From the NCBI GenBank assembly GCA_029891385.1, contig CM057228.1:34847023-34911022 (forward strand): a DNA stretch of 64,000 nucleotides, written 5' to 3'. This document shows, piece after piece, positions 10,372 to 21,576 of this stretch. The notes beneath the pieces are model-generated. The model was not told where the DNA came from, did not search any database, and worked only from the letters and a program-made list of their open reading frames with translations. The translations under genes were made by a program, and so were the position numbers. This DNA comes from Erythroxylum novogranatense. Lineage: Eukaryota; Streptophyta; Magnoliopsida; Malpighiales; Erythroxylaceae. The first letter of the stretch is position 1. The number at the start of each line of letters is the position of its first letter.

Positions 10372-12587
10372 TAAAAATTATTATCTTATACTGAGTTAGT
10401 AGTTTATTGATAAATAAATATTTTATTAATTTATCGATAAATTAATATTTATTAATTTATAAAATAATTTTAATTTTGTACATTATATTTATCAAATTAA
10501 ATAATTAATTTTTTCCATAACTAAGAAAAGAAAATAAATCAACAATTAATTAATGATGGTACATTGTATCTAAGTTTATTAATCTTGTCAAAATAAGTTT
10601 ATTAATGGTTAGCGTGATTCAAAATAGAGTGCATGTAGGTATATTAAAATATAAAGTGCTAGAATATGAAGTGTTGTAAATTGTTTCAAGTACACAAGAT
10701 CTTGTATAAAGTTTATAAATAGATACATGTACTTTAACTTCATATACTAAAATATAAAAATTCATATATTATATCTTCTCTTCCATTGCTATTCATTTGA
10801 AAGGTGTAAAAAAACATACGCTAACTGATGAGATGAAAAAAGTATTATGTGAGTACAAAAATCAACATTCCTCTTCAAATCAAAAAGATTTGCCGCAGTG
10901 GATTCAACAAAAGTTTAGTTCTTCTATTAGTCAATCAACAATATCAAATACTCTTAAAAGATAAGCAGAGTATTTGTCAAAAAAAAGATAACAAATAGCA
11001 ATGTTAAAAGGCACAAATCAACAAAATATTTTGAATTAGAAAAGGTATTGTATGAGTAGTTTTTCCAATATCAAAAGAAAGTGATCATGATTGGAGAAAT
11101 GGTTCAACCTAAAGCAAGAAAGTTTCTACAGAAGATGTATGATGATGCAAATCCAGAATTTAATTTCTCAAGTGGTTGGTTAGAATGGTTCAAGGTGAGA
11201 CATGGGATTAAGTCTTATAGAAGGTTTGGTGAAAGCGGTTCAGTTGTCATAGAGAATATTGAAAAAGTTGTATTTGAAATTCGAGCTAAAGTGGACAAAT
11301 TTCATTGAAGGGACATTTATAATATGGATGAAATACATTTATTTTATCATTTACAAACAGATCATTCACTAGCTATAAAGTAATTAGAAGGACGGAAAAA
11401 AGACAAGGAAAGACTTACTATTGCTATTTGTTGCAATGGGGATGGTTCAGATAAAATACCTCTTTGGATTATTAGTAAGTATGTTAATCTTAGATGCTTT
11501 AAAAATGTGAATATTAACAATCTTAATTGTCATTATCGAGCCAACAAGAAAGCATGGATGACTGGATTACTTTTTCAAGAATTTGTTCATTGGTTTCATG
11601 ATAGAATAATAGGTAGAAAAGTGATGCTTATAGTAGACAATTGCCCAACCCATCCCAAGGTTATTGAAGGCTTGAGAAATGTTGAATTGTTCTTTTTGCC
11701 TCCAAATATAATATCAAAAATTCAACCATGTGATACTGGAATTATTCGATCACTTAAGAATTATTATCGACGTCATTTTTATTCTAGCATCTTGGAAGGC
11801 TATGAGATGGCAGCAATAAATCCTGAAAAAATTAATATCTTGGATGATATCTATTTTATTAATGCTACTTGGAATATTGATGTGAAGGCCACAACTATTG
11901 CAAATTATTTTCGACATTGCAAAATTAAATCCGAGGAAGGTATGCTTCTAGAAGAAGAAACTGGTGATGTTGAAGGAATTCAAAGATTAAAGGAAGTTAT
12001 TTCTAATTTACATTAAAGAAATGCCATGAATGTAGAGCAGATTTTGAATTATTCTAGTAAAATGAAGCTTTAATGGAATCGCCTACGGACGAAGAAATTA
12101 TTCAAGGAGTAATAAGTATGGAAGATGATGACAATCAAGATCCAGATGATAGTAACGCTATACCACATGTTTCTCCAAAAGAAGCTTTTCTTGCTATAGA
12201 GACTTTAAAAAGTTACTTGCTTCAAAATGAGAAGAATGTGCCGAATATAGTTTATACCCTCCAAAAAGTTAAAGATGAAATTGAATTCAGTTTGTATGAA
12301 AAGAAGAATCAATTGAGTATGGATATATATTTTAGGAAAGCATAAAATTTGAAATAAAAATTGTTTAGGAAGTGTTTTATTTTATGAATTATAAATGTAA
12401 TTTTCATATTAAATGAATTATTATTTTAAATTTTCAAAGGGTTTCAAGGAATTTTTTTAAAAACTATTATCTTATGCATTTAACGAGGTTATTATTTTAT
12501 CCCATTAGCCCAAGTCGGGACTGGAGAAAATTATTATTTAATCGAGATTATTAATTTGCCAAATATTCATTTATCGAGGTTTTACTG
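10336..12587 (+). mobile_element. Tigger/pogo-like DNA transposon with TIRs and TA target site
   Basis: The 3' terminus, read on the minus strand, is CAGTAAAACCTCGATAAATG, the typical plant pogo-like end. The 5' terminus at 10336-10359 matches it at about 19 of 24 positions (AAAATCTCTACAAATGAATA). TA dinucleotides flank both ends (10334-10335 and 12588-12589). The 2.25 kb between them holds a broken CENP-B/DDE-type transposase in the + orientation. The AT-rich subterminal regions add several degenerate copies of the TATCGATAAATTAATA motif. Confidence 0.85.
10807..12345 (+). pseudogene. Pogo/Tigger-type transposase, broken by nonsense codons
   Basis: An N-terminal HTH region (about 10807-10965, with LPQWIQQKF and STISNTLKR) is followed by the CENP-B type DNA-binding segment (11081-11305, with FNFSSGWLEWFKVRHGI). 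The DDE endonuclease domain then follows, all in one frame. Catalytic carboxylates are visible in YNMDE (about 11320), LIVDNCPTHP (about 11635) and IQPCDTG (about 11730). A C-terminal acidic segment (12073-12345) ends with a KKNQLSMDIYFRKA-type tail. Breaks include a TGA at 11306-11308, a TAA near 11381, and several stops between 10962 and 11045. With few breaks and all three catalytic positions present, it looks like a moderately young but dead copy. It could not supply its own transposase. Confidence 0.85.
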
Positions 12588-12589
12588 TA

Positions 12590-13262
12590 ACAAAAGTTAA
12601 GAGTTAGGAAGATCAAGTGATCAACACACAGCCTTAATCAGCTCATAACTTAGGTGAGGAAAGCAAAAAGGACATAACAATTTATACATTTTCTTCCACA
12701 AGTGAAAGGCATAAAACTGCTCGGTTTCTCACACAAATTCAAAGCGCACAAGGAGTTTTCGGGAATTATATTTCTCTTGTTTCTAGTTCAAAAGTGGAAC
12801 AATGCGAATCCTTATTATCTTTGGCATAGGCAGGCAGATTTTTCCCCCAAAATCATCCTTTTTAGATATTTCATACTCGTGAACTTCAATCAGAAGTATG
12901 GGTGTAGTACAGTCAATGCAAACTCAAAATTCCTCATTCCAAGCAGGTATGCATCCTCCAATGTGCTTGTTTTGGTATACGTTCATGGACAAAGTAAAAA
13001 GAAGGGTCCAATAACCTTTTGTACCAAAAATTAGTACCTAGTATAAACATGGATGCTATGTAAAGATCTGAATCTGACGCTAATCGCAATGGCCAACCGA
13101 TCCCCAAGGTCTGTAAACGGTTTAGAGCAGAGGAGCCTCCTCCTTTGACACCCAAACAGAGTTACAGTGCAGCAGGATTGGAGCTACAGTGAGCAACGAA
13201 GCGATGGAACCCGCATGACCTAACGAGGATCCAATGGATTTGGAAAAGGGAGATATCGTCGT
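12590..13262. other. Unassigned sequence between transposon remnants
   Basis: No conserved domain or repeat boundary was recognised. Short ORFs are present but look like random open frames. Confidence 0.4.
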
Positions 13263-13930
13263 AGTACCTGGGGAATTAGGAAGTGGAATGAAACTTTCAA
13301 GCAATTTCAAATGAAATTGGACCAGCAATGGGAGAAAGGGGGGATTGTGAAGCTTCTCGGCAAACGAGTGGGTTACAAGATGATTTCTTCTAGATTGAAG
13401 GTGATGTGGAAACCTTTTAAGCCGATAAAAGTGGTTGATTTGGAGAATGATTACTTTCTAATCAACTTTATTGAAGAGGACGATTTTTTTCATGCCCTAA
13501 CTCAAGGACCTTGGGTGATTCTTGATCATGTCCTATCTGTTCAGCGCTGGCACCTGAGCTTTAGTCCATTGCAGGGGAAGATCCCCAGTGCGGTGGTCTA
13601 GGTCCGTTTTTTGGATCTATCAATCTCGCGATACCACCCAATGATTCTAACAGTACTCGATAATCTGGTTGGCTATACCATCAAGATTGATGTTACTACA
13701 ACTCACTTTGTTAGAGGAAAATATGCGCGCATAGCGGTAGATGTTGATCTCAGTATACCCCTACGATCTAGGGTTTAGCTGGATGGTGAAGAGATAAAGG
13801 TCGCACATGAAAGTCTTCCATATATATGTTTTTCATGTGGAATTATGGGTCATGATACAATCACATGCCCAGCCAAGGACAGAGCACAACGAGAGCAACA
13901 AACGAATACACCAAATATGATCCAAGGATG
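13263..13930 (+). pseudogene. LINE ORF1-like remnant: DUF4283 plus CCHC zinc knuckle
   Basis: One frame reads through a DUF4283-type domain (GPWVILDHVLSVQRW and the preceding LENDYFLINF, 13311-13600). After a TAG it continues to a linker with THFVRGKYARIAVDVDL and a zinc knuckle CFSCGIMGHDTITC (about 13830-13870). Stops at 13599-13601 and about 13776 break it. This domain pair is the usual ORF1 or gag-like protein of plant L1-type LINEs, and also occurs in captured fragments. No reverse transcriptase follows, so the copy is truncated. The sequence up to about 14460 may be the ORF1 C-terminal tail. Confidence 0.75.
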
Positions 13931-14479
13931 ATAGTAACATAAGGGGAGATTATAGCAGTGAACCCGACTCTAGCGACAGTAGTCCCACAGGAGATTTACA
14001 AGCTGTGGATACAAATCCAAAGGCGTAGCATCCCACAAGAACCTCGGAGCAGAGGGACACTTGTCATCACTGCCATCTGAACCAAGCATGAGGATCTCAA
14101 TTCTCGACATTATCAACTAACGACAATCTGGAGGAGATCAACAACCGTACTCCAACTGCTACTGTTAATGATAAGCTTACTCAAGACAATGGATTCGTGG
14201 ATTGAAGCCAGACAGTGGGCGTTACTCGTAAGAACTATACTAGCCAGGGCTCATTGCATAAAGAGCGCAGAGCCACATCCAGTCAGAAGAAAACAGGACG
14301 GGCCAATGCTCTTCCTGGGTTGGAAGTATTTGGCAGCGGCATCCCGCAAGCGCATACGGGGATGCATTCTCTTGCAACTCCTTGGGTGCAGCACCTGCAT
14401 AGTAAATTTGACAACCATATTGCACAAAAACTCAATGGACGTAGACTGATGAAGATATAAAAACTGTAAAATTATTTAA
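13931..14479. other. Possible tail of the LINE remnant
   Basis: Less AT-rich than its flanks, with short open frames but no recognisable domain. It may be the C-terminal part of the LINE ORF1, which is poorly conserved. The boundary with the pararetrovirus remnant downstream is unclear. Confidence 0.35.
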
Positions 14480-14925
14480 AAATTTTTGTAAAGATTTACC
14501 AACATTATATAATTATAATGCTAAGGATACATTAATTTTACAAATAGATGCAAGTATTGATACATGAGTTGGCTTCCTTTTGGCACAACAACCTAATTTA
14601 AGGAAATATCTTTTATGTAAATATATGAGACTTTTAATCCCACTGAAAAAATATCCTATTCATAAAAAGGAAACACTTGCATGTATTAAAACATTAAGAA
14701 AATGAAATTTTGATTTATTACCTGTTGAATCTCATATTCAAACAGATTCTAAGTATTTATGTAGATTCACCAGATATAATATTAAAACTAACTATAATCA
14801 AGGGAGATTGATTAGATGGAAACTTGAATTAAATCAGTACAATTTTTAAATTAATTACATAAAATCTTCTACTAACAGTCTTGCAGATATATTAACAAAA
14901 GAATGGAAACATCTATACTCAACCT
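14480..14925 (+). pseudogene. Endogenous pararetrovirus: reverse transcriptase C-terminus and RNase H remnant
   Basis: The translated frame shows the caulimovirid RNase H pattern: LQIDAS, then KKETLACIKTLRK, then SHIQTDSKYL, then an RLIRWKLEL block and NSLADILTKEW at the end. Three in-frame stops interrupt it, and the upstream RT, protease and coat regions are absent. Together with the viroplasmin-like ORF and the promoter-like TATA that follow, it identifies an integrated Caulimoviridae fragment. Genus cannot be assigned by eye. It is defective. Confidence 0.75.
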
Positions 14926-15135
14926 GGAGGAATCACTCATCAAAAAAGAAAATGAGTTAACTAATCTTCAACAAGTGGGCACTATAACAAAAGAAATCAA
15001 TCAGTTATGAGCCACTATTACTTTTCTTGAAAAACAAAAATCCAATGACCAAACATCAAATACAAATATCCAATTAGCCAATGTCCAAACACCAAACATT
15101 CAGCCAATAACACCTCAACAAATTATCCAGACACC

Positions 15136-16325
15136 TTGTCCCTTTCTCAGAAAAAAGCTGACCTAAAGGAAATCAAGGCATATGTCATTTTTAATGGACC
15201 CATGGTCGATATCTATGATAAATGGCATAAAGTTGTTGTTCACATCATAGGTAAGTCTTCCATTATTCATCGAAGCTATAACACCCGTATTGAAGCAGAA
15301 AAGCCCTTAGTAGAATTTAGAGAGCCTTCTTTACAACGTCAATATAAACAAATCTTTGAAAAACAACCAACCTCCTCTCTAATGAAAACCTTTGGAAAAC
15401 CTATTGACATGGAAAAAATTAATTCAATCCCTACTAAAGCTCTGAAGGAAGAAATTGAAAAAAAAAACCTATGAAATATTTTACAACTGTTTTTAAGCAT
15501 TAAATGATTGGAAAGAAGATCAACAAATATTCTAATATTACTCTCAGAACTGAGGACGTTATGGATCAAAAACAATTATCTTCCCTTAAGCAAATGCACT
15601 CACCACTTTGCTCTTCTTTCAAAGTAGATTAGTGGATACCATTTACCTAACCAATTTAGCTAGCCTTTCCAAATTTCGCCCTGGATTTATTCTTACAGTT
15701 AAAAATTAAAAGGAGAGATTTGCTAACTAAAGAGAAATATTTATTAAAGGATTTAGCAACTATCCTATTTTTAAATAAGCAAAGACCCTCAAGGAAACAA
15801 AAGTACAGTTATCCTACCTAGCATATATACAAATTGGCATTAACAATGACATATACCCTCCTATTAATGACCCTCTAAAATATGAATTTAAATATGATCT
15901 CATTAATCAATTCAAACTTCATTGTCTTGAAGGATTCTATCAACAAAGTCTCAAAATTAGTCGAGAATCACTAATCAAGTTGAATTACAGAGGTGTCAAT
16001 ATGTTAATGACCTCTGCATGCAAAACACCCATTTCCAATGAACCATTCCAACTCATAAAACAGTTTAAAGCATCTTTTTTTAACAAAATTTGGAGTATTC
16101 AATGAATTATCAAATCAATGGAAGGAAGTAATCTGTCAACAATTACGACAGCACTCACAACAATACTGCAATTATTATCCTTCCACATCACAGAAAGAAA
16201 AAGAAGGTGGAGACAGAGATGATAACTTTTCAATAGACGCCATCATTGAGAATAAAGAACAAGTTAAAAGCATATTCCTCCCGTTCGTCATCAACTTCAA
16301 TTATGTAATTTTACTATTTATCATA
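15136..16325 (+). pseudogene. Endogenous pararetrovirus: viroplasmin-like ORF remnant
   Basis: The 112-codon open stretch at 15136-15474 contains AYVIFNGPMVDIYDKW, a match to the viroplasmin/RNase H1 hybrid-binding motif found in caulimovirus inclusion-body proteins. It is followed by a helical charged segment. The downstream frames to about 16325 (with a LTNLASLSKFRPGF block and a Lys/Asn-rich tail) appear to be the rest of the same ORF, broken by several stops and frameshifts. Its place after RNase H and before a TATA box is the caulimovirus-like order. The protein is not functional as it stands. Confidence 0.62.
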
Positions 16326-16402
16326 TGAAGTAGGCATGTCAATTATCGGCCAAACAATAAAAGTAGATTCCATAGGAATCTTTTTTTTTCTTTCCTCATT
16401 CC

Positions 16403-16460
16403 TATATAATGTAAGCTTTGGGTATAACTCAGCGTGAAAAAATAAACTCCTAGTTTCCAT
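16403..16460 (+). promoter_or_regulatory. Promoter-like TATA of the pararetrovirus remnant
   Basis: TATATAATG at 16403-16411 follows a T-rich run, and AATAAA lies about 35 bases downstream. A TATA box close to a polyadenylation signal is the layout of the terminally redundant region in plant pararetroviruses. Activity is unknown. Confidence 0.35.
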
Positions 16461-16540
16461 ACTCTTGTCCAGTCTCTCAACTTTTCGCTTTAAGCCTAAA
16501 AATTTGTGTTTAAGACAAAACGAGACAACAAGGTATGTTT

Positions 16541-17880
16541 AATTGCATTTTTATCTTTTCAACATTTATCATCTATTTTATTTAATAATTATTTATTTTC
16601 TTAAACCCATTATTATCTTTTTATATGCTAGTTTAACTTGTTTAGATAAAAACATTCTTATAGATTTTCGTAATGATTGTTTGATCTATAAATTTAACAA
16701 TATTCTTATTAGCTTTCTTCTTAACAAAATATATTATTAATGCCTATTTCTGTTATTTGTAGATCTATTCATTTATTAATAATTAATACATATAGAAACA
16801 AAATAAAAGTTAGTTAGCTATGCATCAAAACATTTACCTCAACATTTACATCTTATATCTATTAATGCTTTTACAAATACTCTCCGGGCATTTCAAAATA
16901 TTATTAATAATCATACAACTTTATATTATCAAGAAAAGAAGAAATAAAACAACTTTTTAAACGTTTTAAGAACATTATCAAACTCATATATGACTAATTA
17001 TTGTATTATCTGTAATCACCTACATACTGAGATTATATATTTTGAAAGTTTAGTATCTCCAATAAAATGAAAAAGATTATTACAAAGAATGATATAATTA
17101 CTTATAATTTTCATTAATAATAATGGATTAATACCTATTAAAGAATAACTTGATATTACTACTAATCTCTATAATTCATATAGTCAAGATTTACATAATA
17201 CGATTTTTTAAATAATTTACTAACCTAACATAAAAGAATTTTTCATTAATATGTCGAAAATAACTACAAATAATATATTAGAAGTAGATAGTTTAGAATT
17301 AACTGAATTTACTAAAAATTTTCATATTAATACATTTTATCAAATGAAAACAAAATAAATAACCCTTAAAATCTGGACAAGATATTAATCATCATCTCAT
17401 TAAAAATATAATAAATCGTAAAAATATTGTAATTGTAGTATATAATTTTTAAAAACATGTATAAATCTTGTGTTATAAACTTACAATAATCGCTTTAAAA
17501 GGCACAATACACTTCTTATTGTTAAGATTATTATACAATTTTTGAACTAACTAATATTTAAACTCAATTTCATCTCTTATAAACATTGTTTTACGTTTAT
17601 GTAATGTTTTAATTGCTATAATAAAATTTTAATATTTTAATAGTTTAAAATCAAATTCATTTTATAGAGAATATTTATAATAAAATGATCATAAGTACAT
17701 ATCTTTTAATAAAATGTTATAATTATCTTGAAAATATATTTTATATCATACTTTAAAATTTATAAGTTAACTTGCAATAATAGTATTTATTTTTATAATT
17801 TTATATACATGCATATTTTAAATAATAATACATTAATAATTATGCATATTTTAACATATGTGAATTTATGTTCACGTATT
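16541..17880. other. Very AT-rich region, possible decayed viral 5' part
   Basis: Strongly AT-rich with no long open frame. A stretch near 16820-17075 translates to a Cys/His-containing segment (YCIICNHLHTEIIYF) that might belong to the pararetrovirus 5' ORF, but the match is too weak to claim. Confidence 0.3.
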
Positions 17881-19297
17881 ATATACAATGATCCGAGTTT
17901 AAATGCAAATGTACGGGTCGATCTTGGCGATGCGTTCTGCACCAACCGTAAATCGTGACTTTGATCGCAATTACCGAGTATAAATTTCGGCCGGTACCGG
18001 TGATTCCGAAAAAATACCGATAATTTCGGTAATTTCTGATTTTCGAGGACCTATTTGCAAAACAAAACTTTTAACTTAAAATCTACCCAACCCCCTCCGG
18101 ACTACCGACCTACTCTCTCTTCTTCTCTATTCTCGCCACGCTTCGTCTGCTTCGCCCTCGTCCGCCAGATCCGCGCTGCTTCGTCGCTTCCCGCCACGCC
18201 ATGCGTTCTTGCCCTCCTGGTGCGGATCTGGACTCGGTGGTCTTCTCGTCCGTCTGTCGAGTCTTGACTCTTTGTTCTTCTCCTCGCGTCGTCGCCTCGT
18301 CGGTCCTCCACGCCTTGATCGGTTCTCCCTCGTCGTCGGTCCTCCATCGTGAGCGGCACCTTGGCGGCCTTGTCAAGTCGATCCTCCGACGTCAACCCAC
18401 CGACAGACATCAACCCAGATCTGTGAAGACCGAATGTATTGTTTTATTTTTCATGGATTTTTGACATTAATTGCTTTTGTCATTGTGTTGGTACTTGGTT
18501 GTTGGATGATGGTAGATTTGTTGTTAAAAATTGGATGACGATGGATTTGTGGTTGTTGGAAATTGCTTCTGTTTTTGCGTTGGATACCGATGATGAATTG
18601 ATGATGGATTTGGGTTGAAGTGTTGAACCGTTGAAGTGAAGTTGTGTAAAATGTAAATGGTGAAGGTGATTTCAGTTGAAATCTTGAATGGCATTCTTGA
18701 AGTGAACTTGACATTTTGCATTTTGGTTTTTGGCATTTTGGATTATAGAAGTTGATTTTGGATTTTGGCATTGAATTGATCCGAATGTCCCATTGGAAAA
18801 TAAATTTAGAATGGTAATTGTGATTGAATTGTTGAATTGTGGATGAATGAGATTTAATTTTAATTTGTGCAATTGAATTTGAGATTGAGTTTGATACTTT
18901 GATAATCAAAATCAAATTAACATTTAAACCTAATTTTAATTGTAAAATTGATAATCAAATGTGAAATAAATAATTAAATGTAAGTTTGTACAATTAATAA
19001 TCAAAATCAGTAAAATTGAAAAAACTTAAATCATTAATTGACATATTGTTAATATTTGTTATATGGTAATTCATTTTTATATTTGGGTATTGAATTTTGA
19101 TAAATAATTTGTTAAGTATAAATTTGGGTATTTGGGAATTGGAATTGAATTGAATTAGAATGGATTTGAATTGAATTGGAATGGAATTGAATTGAATTGG
19201 AATGTAAATTAAATTGGAATTGAATTGAATTGGAATGAAATTGAATGGAATTGGAATTAGAATTTGGATTGAAAATTGATTGAATGAAAATGAAATA

Positions 19298-19549
19298 ATG
19301 AATGTTTTGTAATTGTTAGGATTGGAAATTGTTGTCAATGGAATGAATGTAAATGAAATTATGAATGTTTTGTAATTGTTAGGATTGGAAATTGTTGGGA
19401 ATGGATTGAATGGAAATGGAATTATGAATGTTTTGTAATTGATAGGATTGAAAATTGTTGGGAATGGATTGTTTGGAAATGGAATTATGAATGTTTTGAA
19501 ATTGTTAGGATTGAGAATTGTTGGAATTGAATTGAATGGAATGGAATTG
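19298..19549 (+). repeat. 63-bp tandem repeat, four copies
   Basis: ATGAATGTTTTG recurs at 19298, 19361, 19424 and 19487, an exact spacing of 63 bases. Each unit also contains a TTAGGATTG and an AATTGTTGG block. It grades into the pentanucleotide array that follows. Confidence 0.9.
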
Positions 19550-21535
19550 AATTGAATGGATTGGATTGGATTGGATTGAATTGAGTTGAGTTGAGTTGAG
19601 TTGAATTGAATTGAGTTGAGTTGGATTAGATTGGATTGAATTGAATTGGATTAGATTGAATTGAATTGAATTGAATTTGATTGAATTGAATTGGATTGGA
19701 TTGGATTGGATTGGATTGGATTGGATTGAATTGAATTTGATTAGATTGGATTGAATTGCATTGGATATGATTGGAATTGAATTGAATAGAATGGAATTGA
19801 ATTGGAATTGAATTGGTATTGGAATTGGAATTGAATTGAGTTGATTTGAATTGAATTGGATTGGATTGGATTGAATTGAATTGGATTGGATTGAATTTGA
19901 TTGAATTGAATTGGATTGGATTGGATTGTATTGGATTGAATTGAATTGAATTTGATTGAATTAAATTGGATTGGATTGGATTGGATTGGATTGGATTGGA
20001 TTGGATTGAATTGAATTGGATTGGAATTGAATGAAATGGAATGGAATTGAATTGGAATTGGAATTGGAATTGAATTGAGTCGAATTGAATTGAATTGGAT
20101 TGGATTTGATTGAATTGAATTGGATTAGATTGAATTGAATTGAATTGAATTTGATTGAATTGAATTGGATTATATTGAATTGAATTGAATTGAATTTGAT
20201 TGAATTGAATTGGATTGGATTGGATTGGATTGAATTGAATTGAATTGAGTTGAGTTGAATTGAATTGGATTGGATCGAATTGAATTGGATTTGAATTGAA
20301 TTGAATTGGAATGGAACTGCATTGAATTGAATTGGAATTGAATGGAATGAATGAAATTGGAATTGGATTGGATTTGATTGAATTGGATTAGATTGGATTG
20401 AATTGGATTGAATTGAATTGAATTGGATTGGATTGGATTGGATTGGATTGAATTGGATTGGAATTGAATTGAATTGGATTGTTTTGAATTGAATTGAATT
20501 GGATTTGAATTGAATTGAATTGGAATGGAATTGCATTGAATTGAATTGGAATTGAATGGAATGAATGGAATTGGAATTGGATTGAATTGAATTGAATTTG
20601 ATTGAATTGGATTAGATTGGATTGGATTTGATTGAATTTGATTGAATTGAATTGGATTGGATTGGATTGGATTGGATTGGATTGAATTGAATTGGATTGT
20701 AATTGAATTGAATTGGATTGTTTTGAATTGAATTGAATTGGATTTGAATTGAATTGAATTGGAATGGAATTGCATTGAATTGAATTGGAATTGAATGGGA
20801 TGAATGGAATTGGAATTGGAATTGGATTGGATTGAGTTGAATTGGATTGAATTGGATTAGATTGGATTGGATTGAATTGAATTTGATTGGATTGGATTGG
20901 ATTGGATTGGATTGGATTGGATTGGATTGAATTGCATTGGATTGGAATTGAATTGAATTGGATTGTTTTGAATTGAATTAAATTGTTTTGAATTGAATTG
21001 AATTGGATTTGAATTGATTTGAATTGGAATGGAATTGCATTGAATTGAATTGGAATTGAATGGAATTGGAATTGGATTGGATTGAATTGAATTGGATTGA
21101 ATTGGATTAGATTGGATTGGATTGGATTGAATTTGATTGAATTGAATTGGATTGGATTGGATTGAATTGAATTGAATTGGATTGTTTTGAATTGAATTGG
21201 ATTGTTTTGAATTGAATTGTTTTGAATTGAATTGAATTGGATTTGAATTGAATTGAATTGGAATGGAATTGCATTGAATTGAATTGGAATTGAATGGAAT
21301 TGGAATTGGATTGAATTGGATTAAATTGGATTAGATTGGATTGAATTTGATTGAATTGAATTGAATTGGATTGGATTGGATTGGATTGAATTGGATTGGA
21401 ATTGAATTGAATTGAATTGAATTGAATTGGATTGGATTGAATTGAATTGAATTGAATTGGATTGGATTGGATTGGATTGGATTGGATTGGATTGCATTTG
21501 ATTGAATTGAATTTGATTGAATTGAATTGAATTGT
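19550..21535 (+). repeat. TTGGA/TTGAA pentanucleotide array, about 2 kb
   Basis: The + strand is almost entirely TTGGA and TTGAA units, with occasional TTTGA, TTGAG, TTAGA and GGAAT variants. Larger blocks recur, for example a GGAATGGAATTGCATTG phrase near 20310, 20520, 20760, 21030 and 21260. This indicates higher-order duplication of about 205-260 bases. Because the unit is 5 bases, the minus strand has long artificial open frames of Ile, Gln, Ser, Asn and Phe; these are not genes. The array ends just before the hAT splice acceptor. Confidence 0.95.
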
Positions 21536-21576
21536 CATTATGTACTGAAATTATGTGTTATTCATTTTTGTGTACA

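Noticed and set aside
18055..18464. Overlapping Arg/Ser-rich ORFs on both strands
   Set aside because: They lie in the GC-richer leader of the hAT element, overlap each other on both strands, and match no domain.
19550..21535. Possible interstitial telomere array
   Set aside because: The unit is 5 bases (TTGGA/TTGAA), not the plant TTTAGGG heptamer, and it lies within a transposon.
19961..21538. Minus-strand ORFs of 143-201 codons rich in Ile, Gln, Asn, Ser, Phe
   Set aside because: Direct translation of the TTGRA pentanucleotide array; not a gene.
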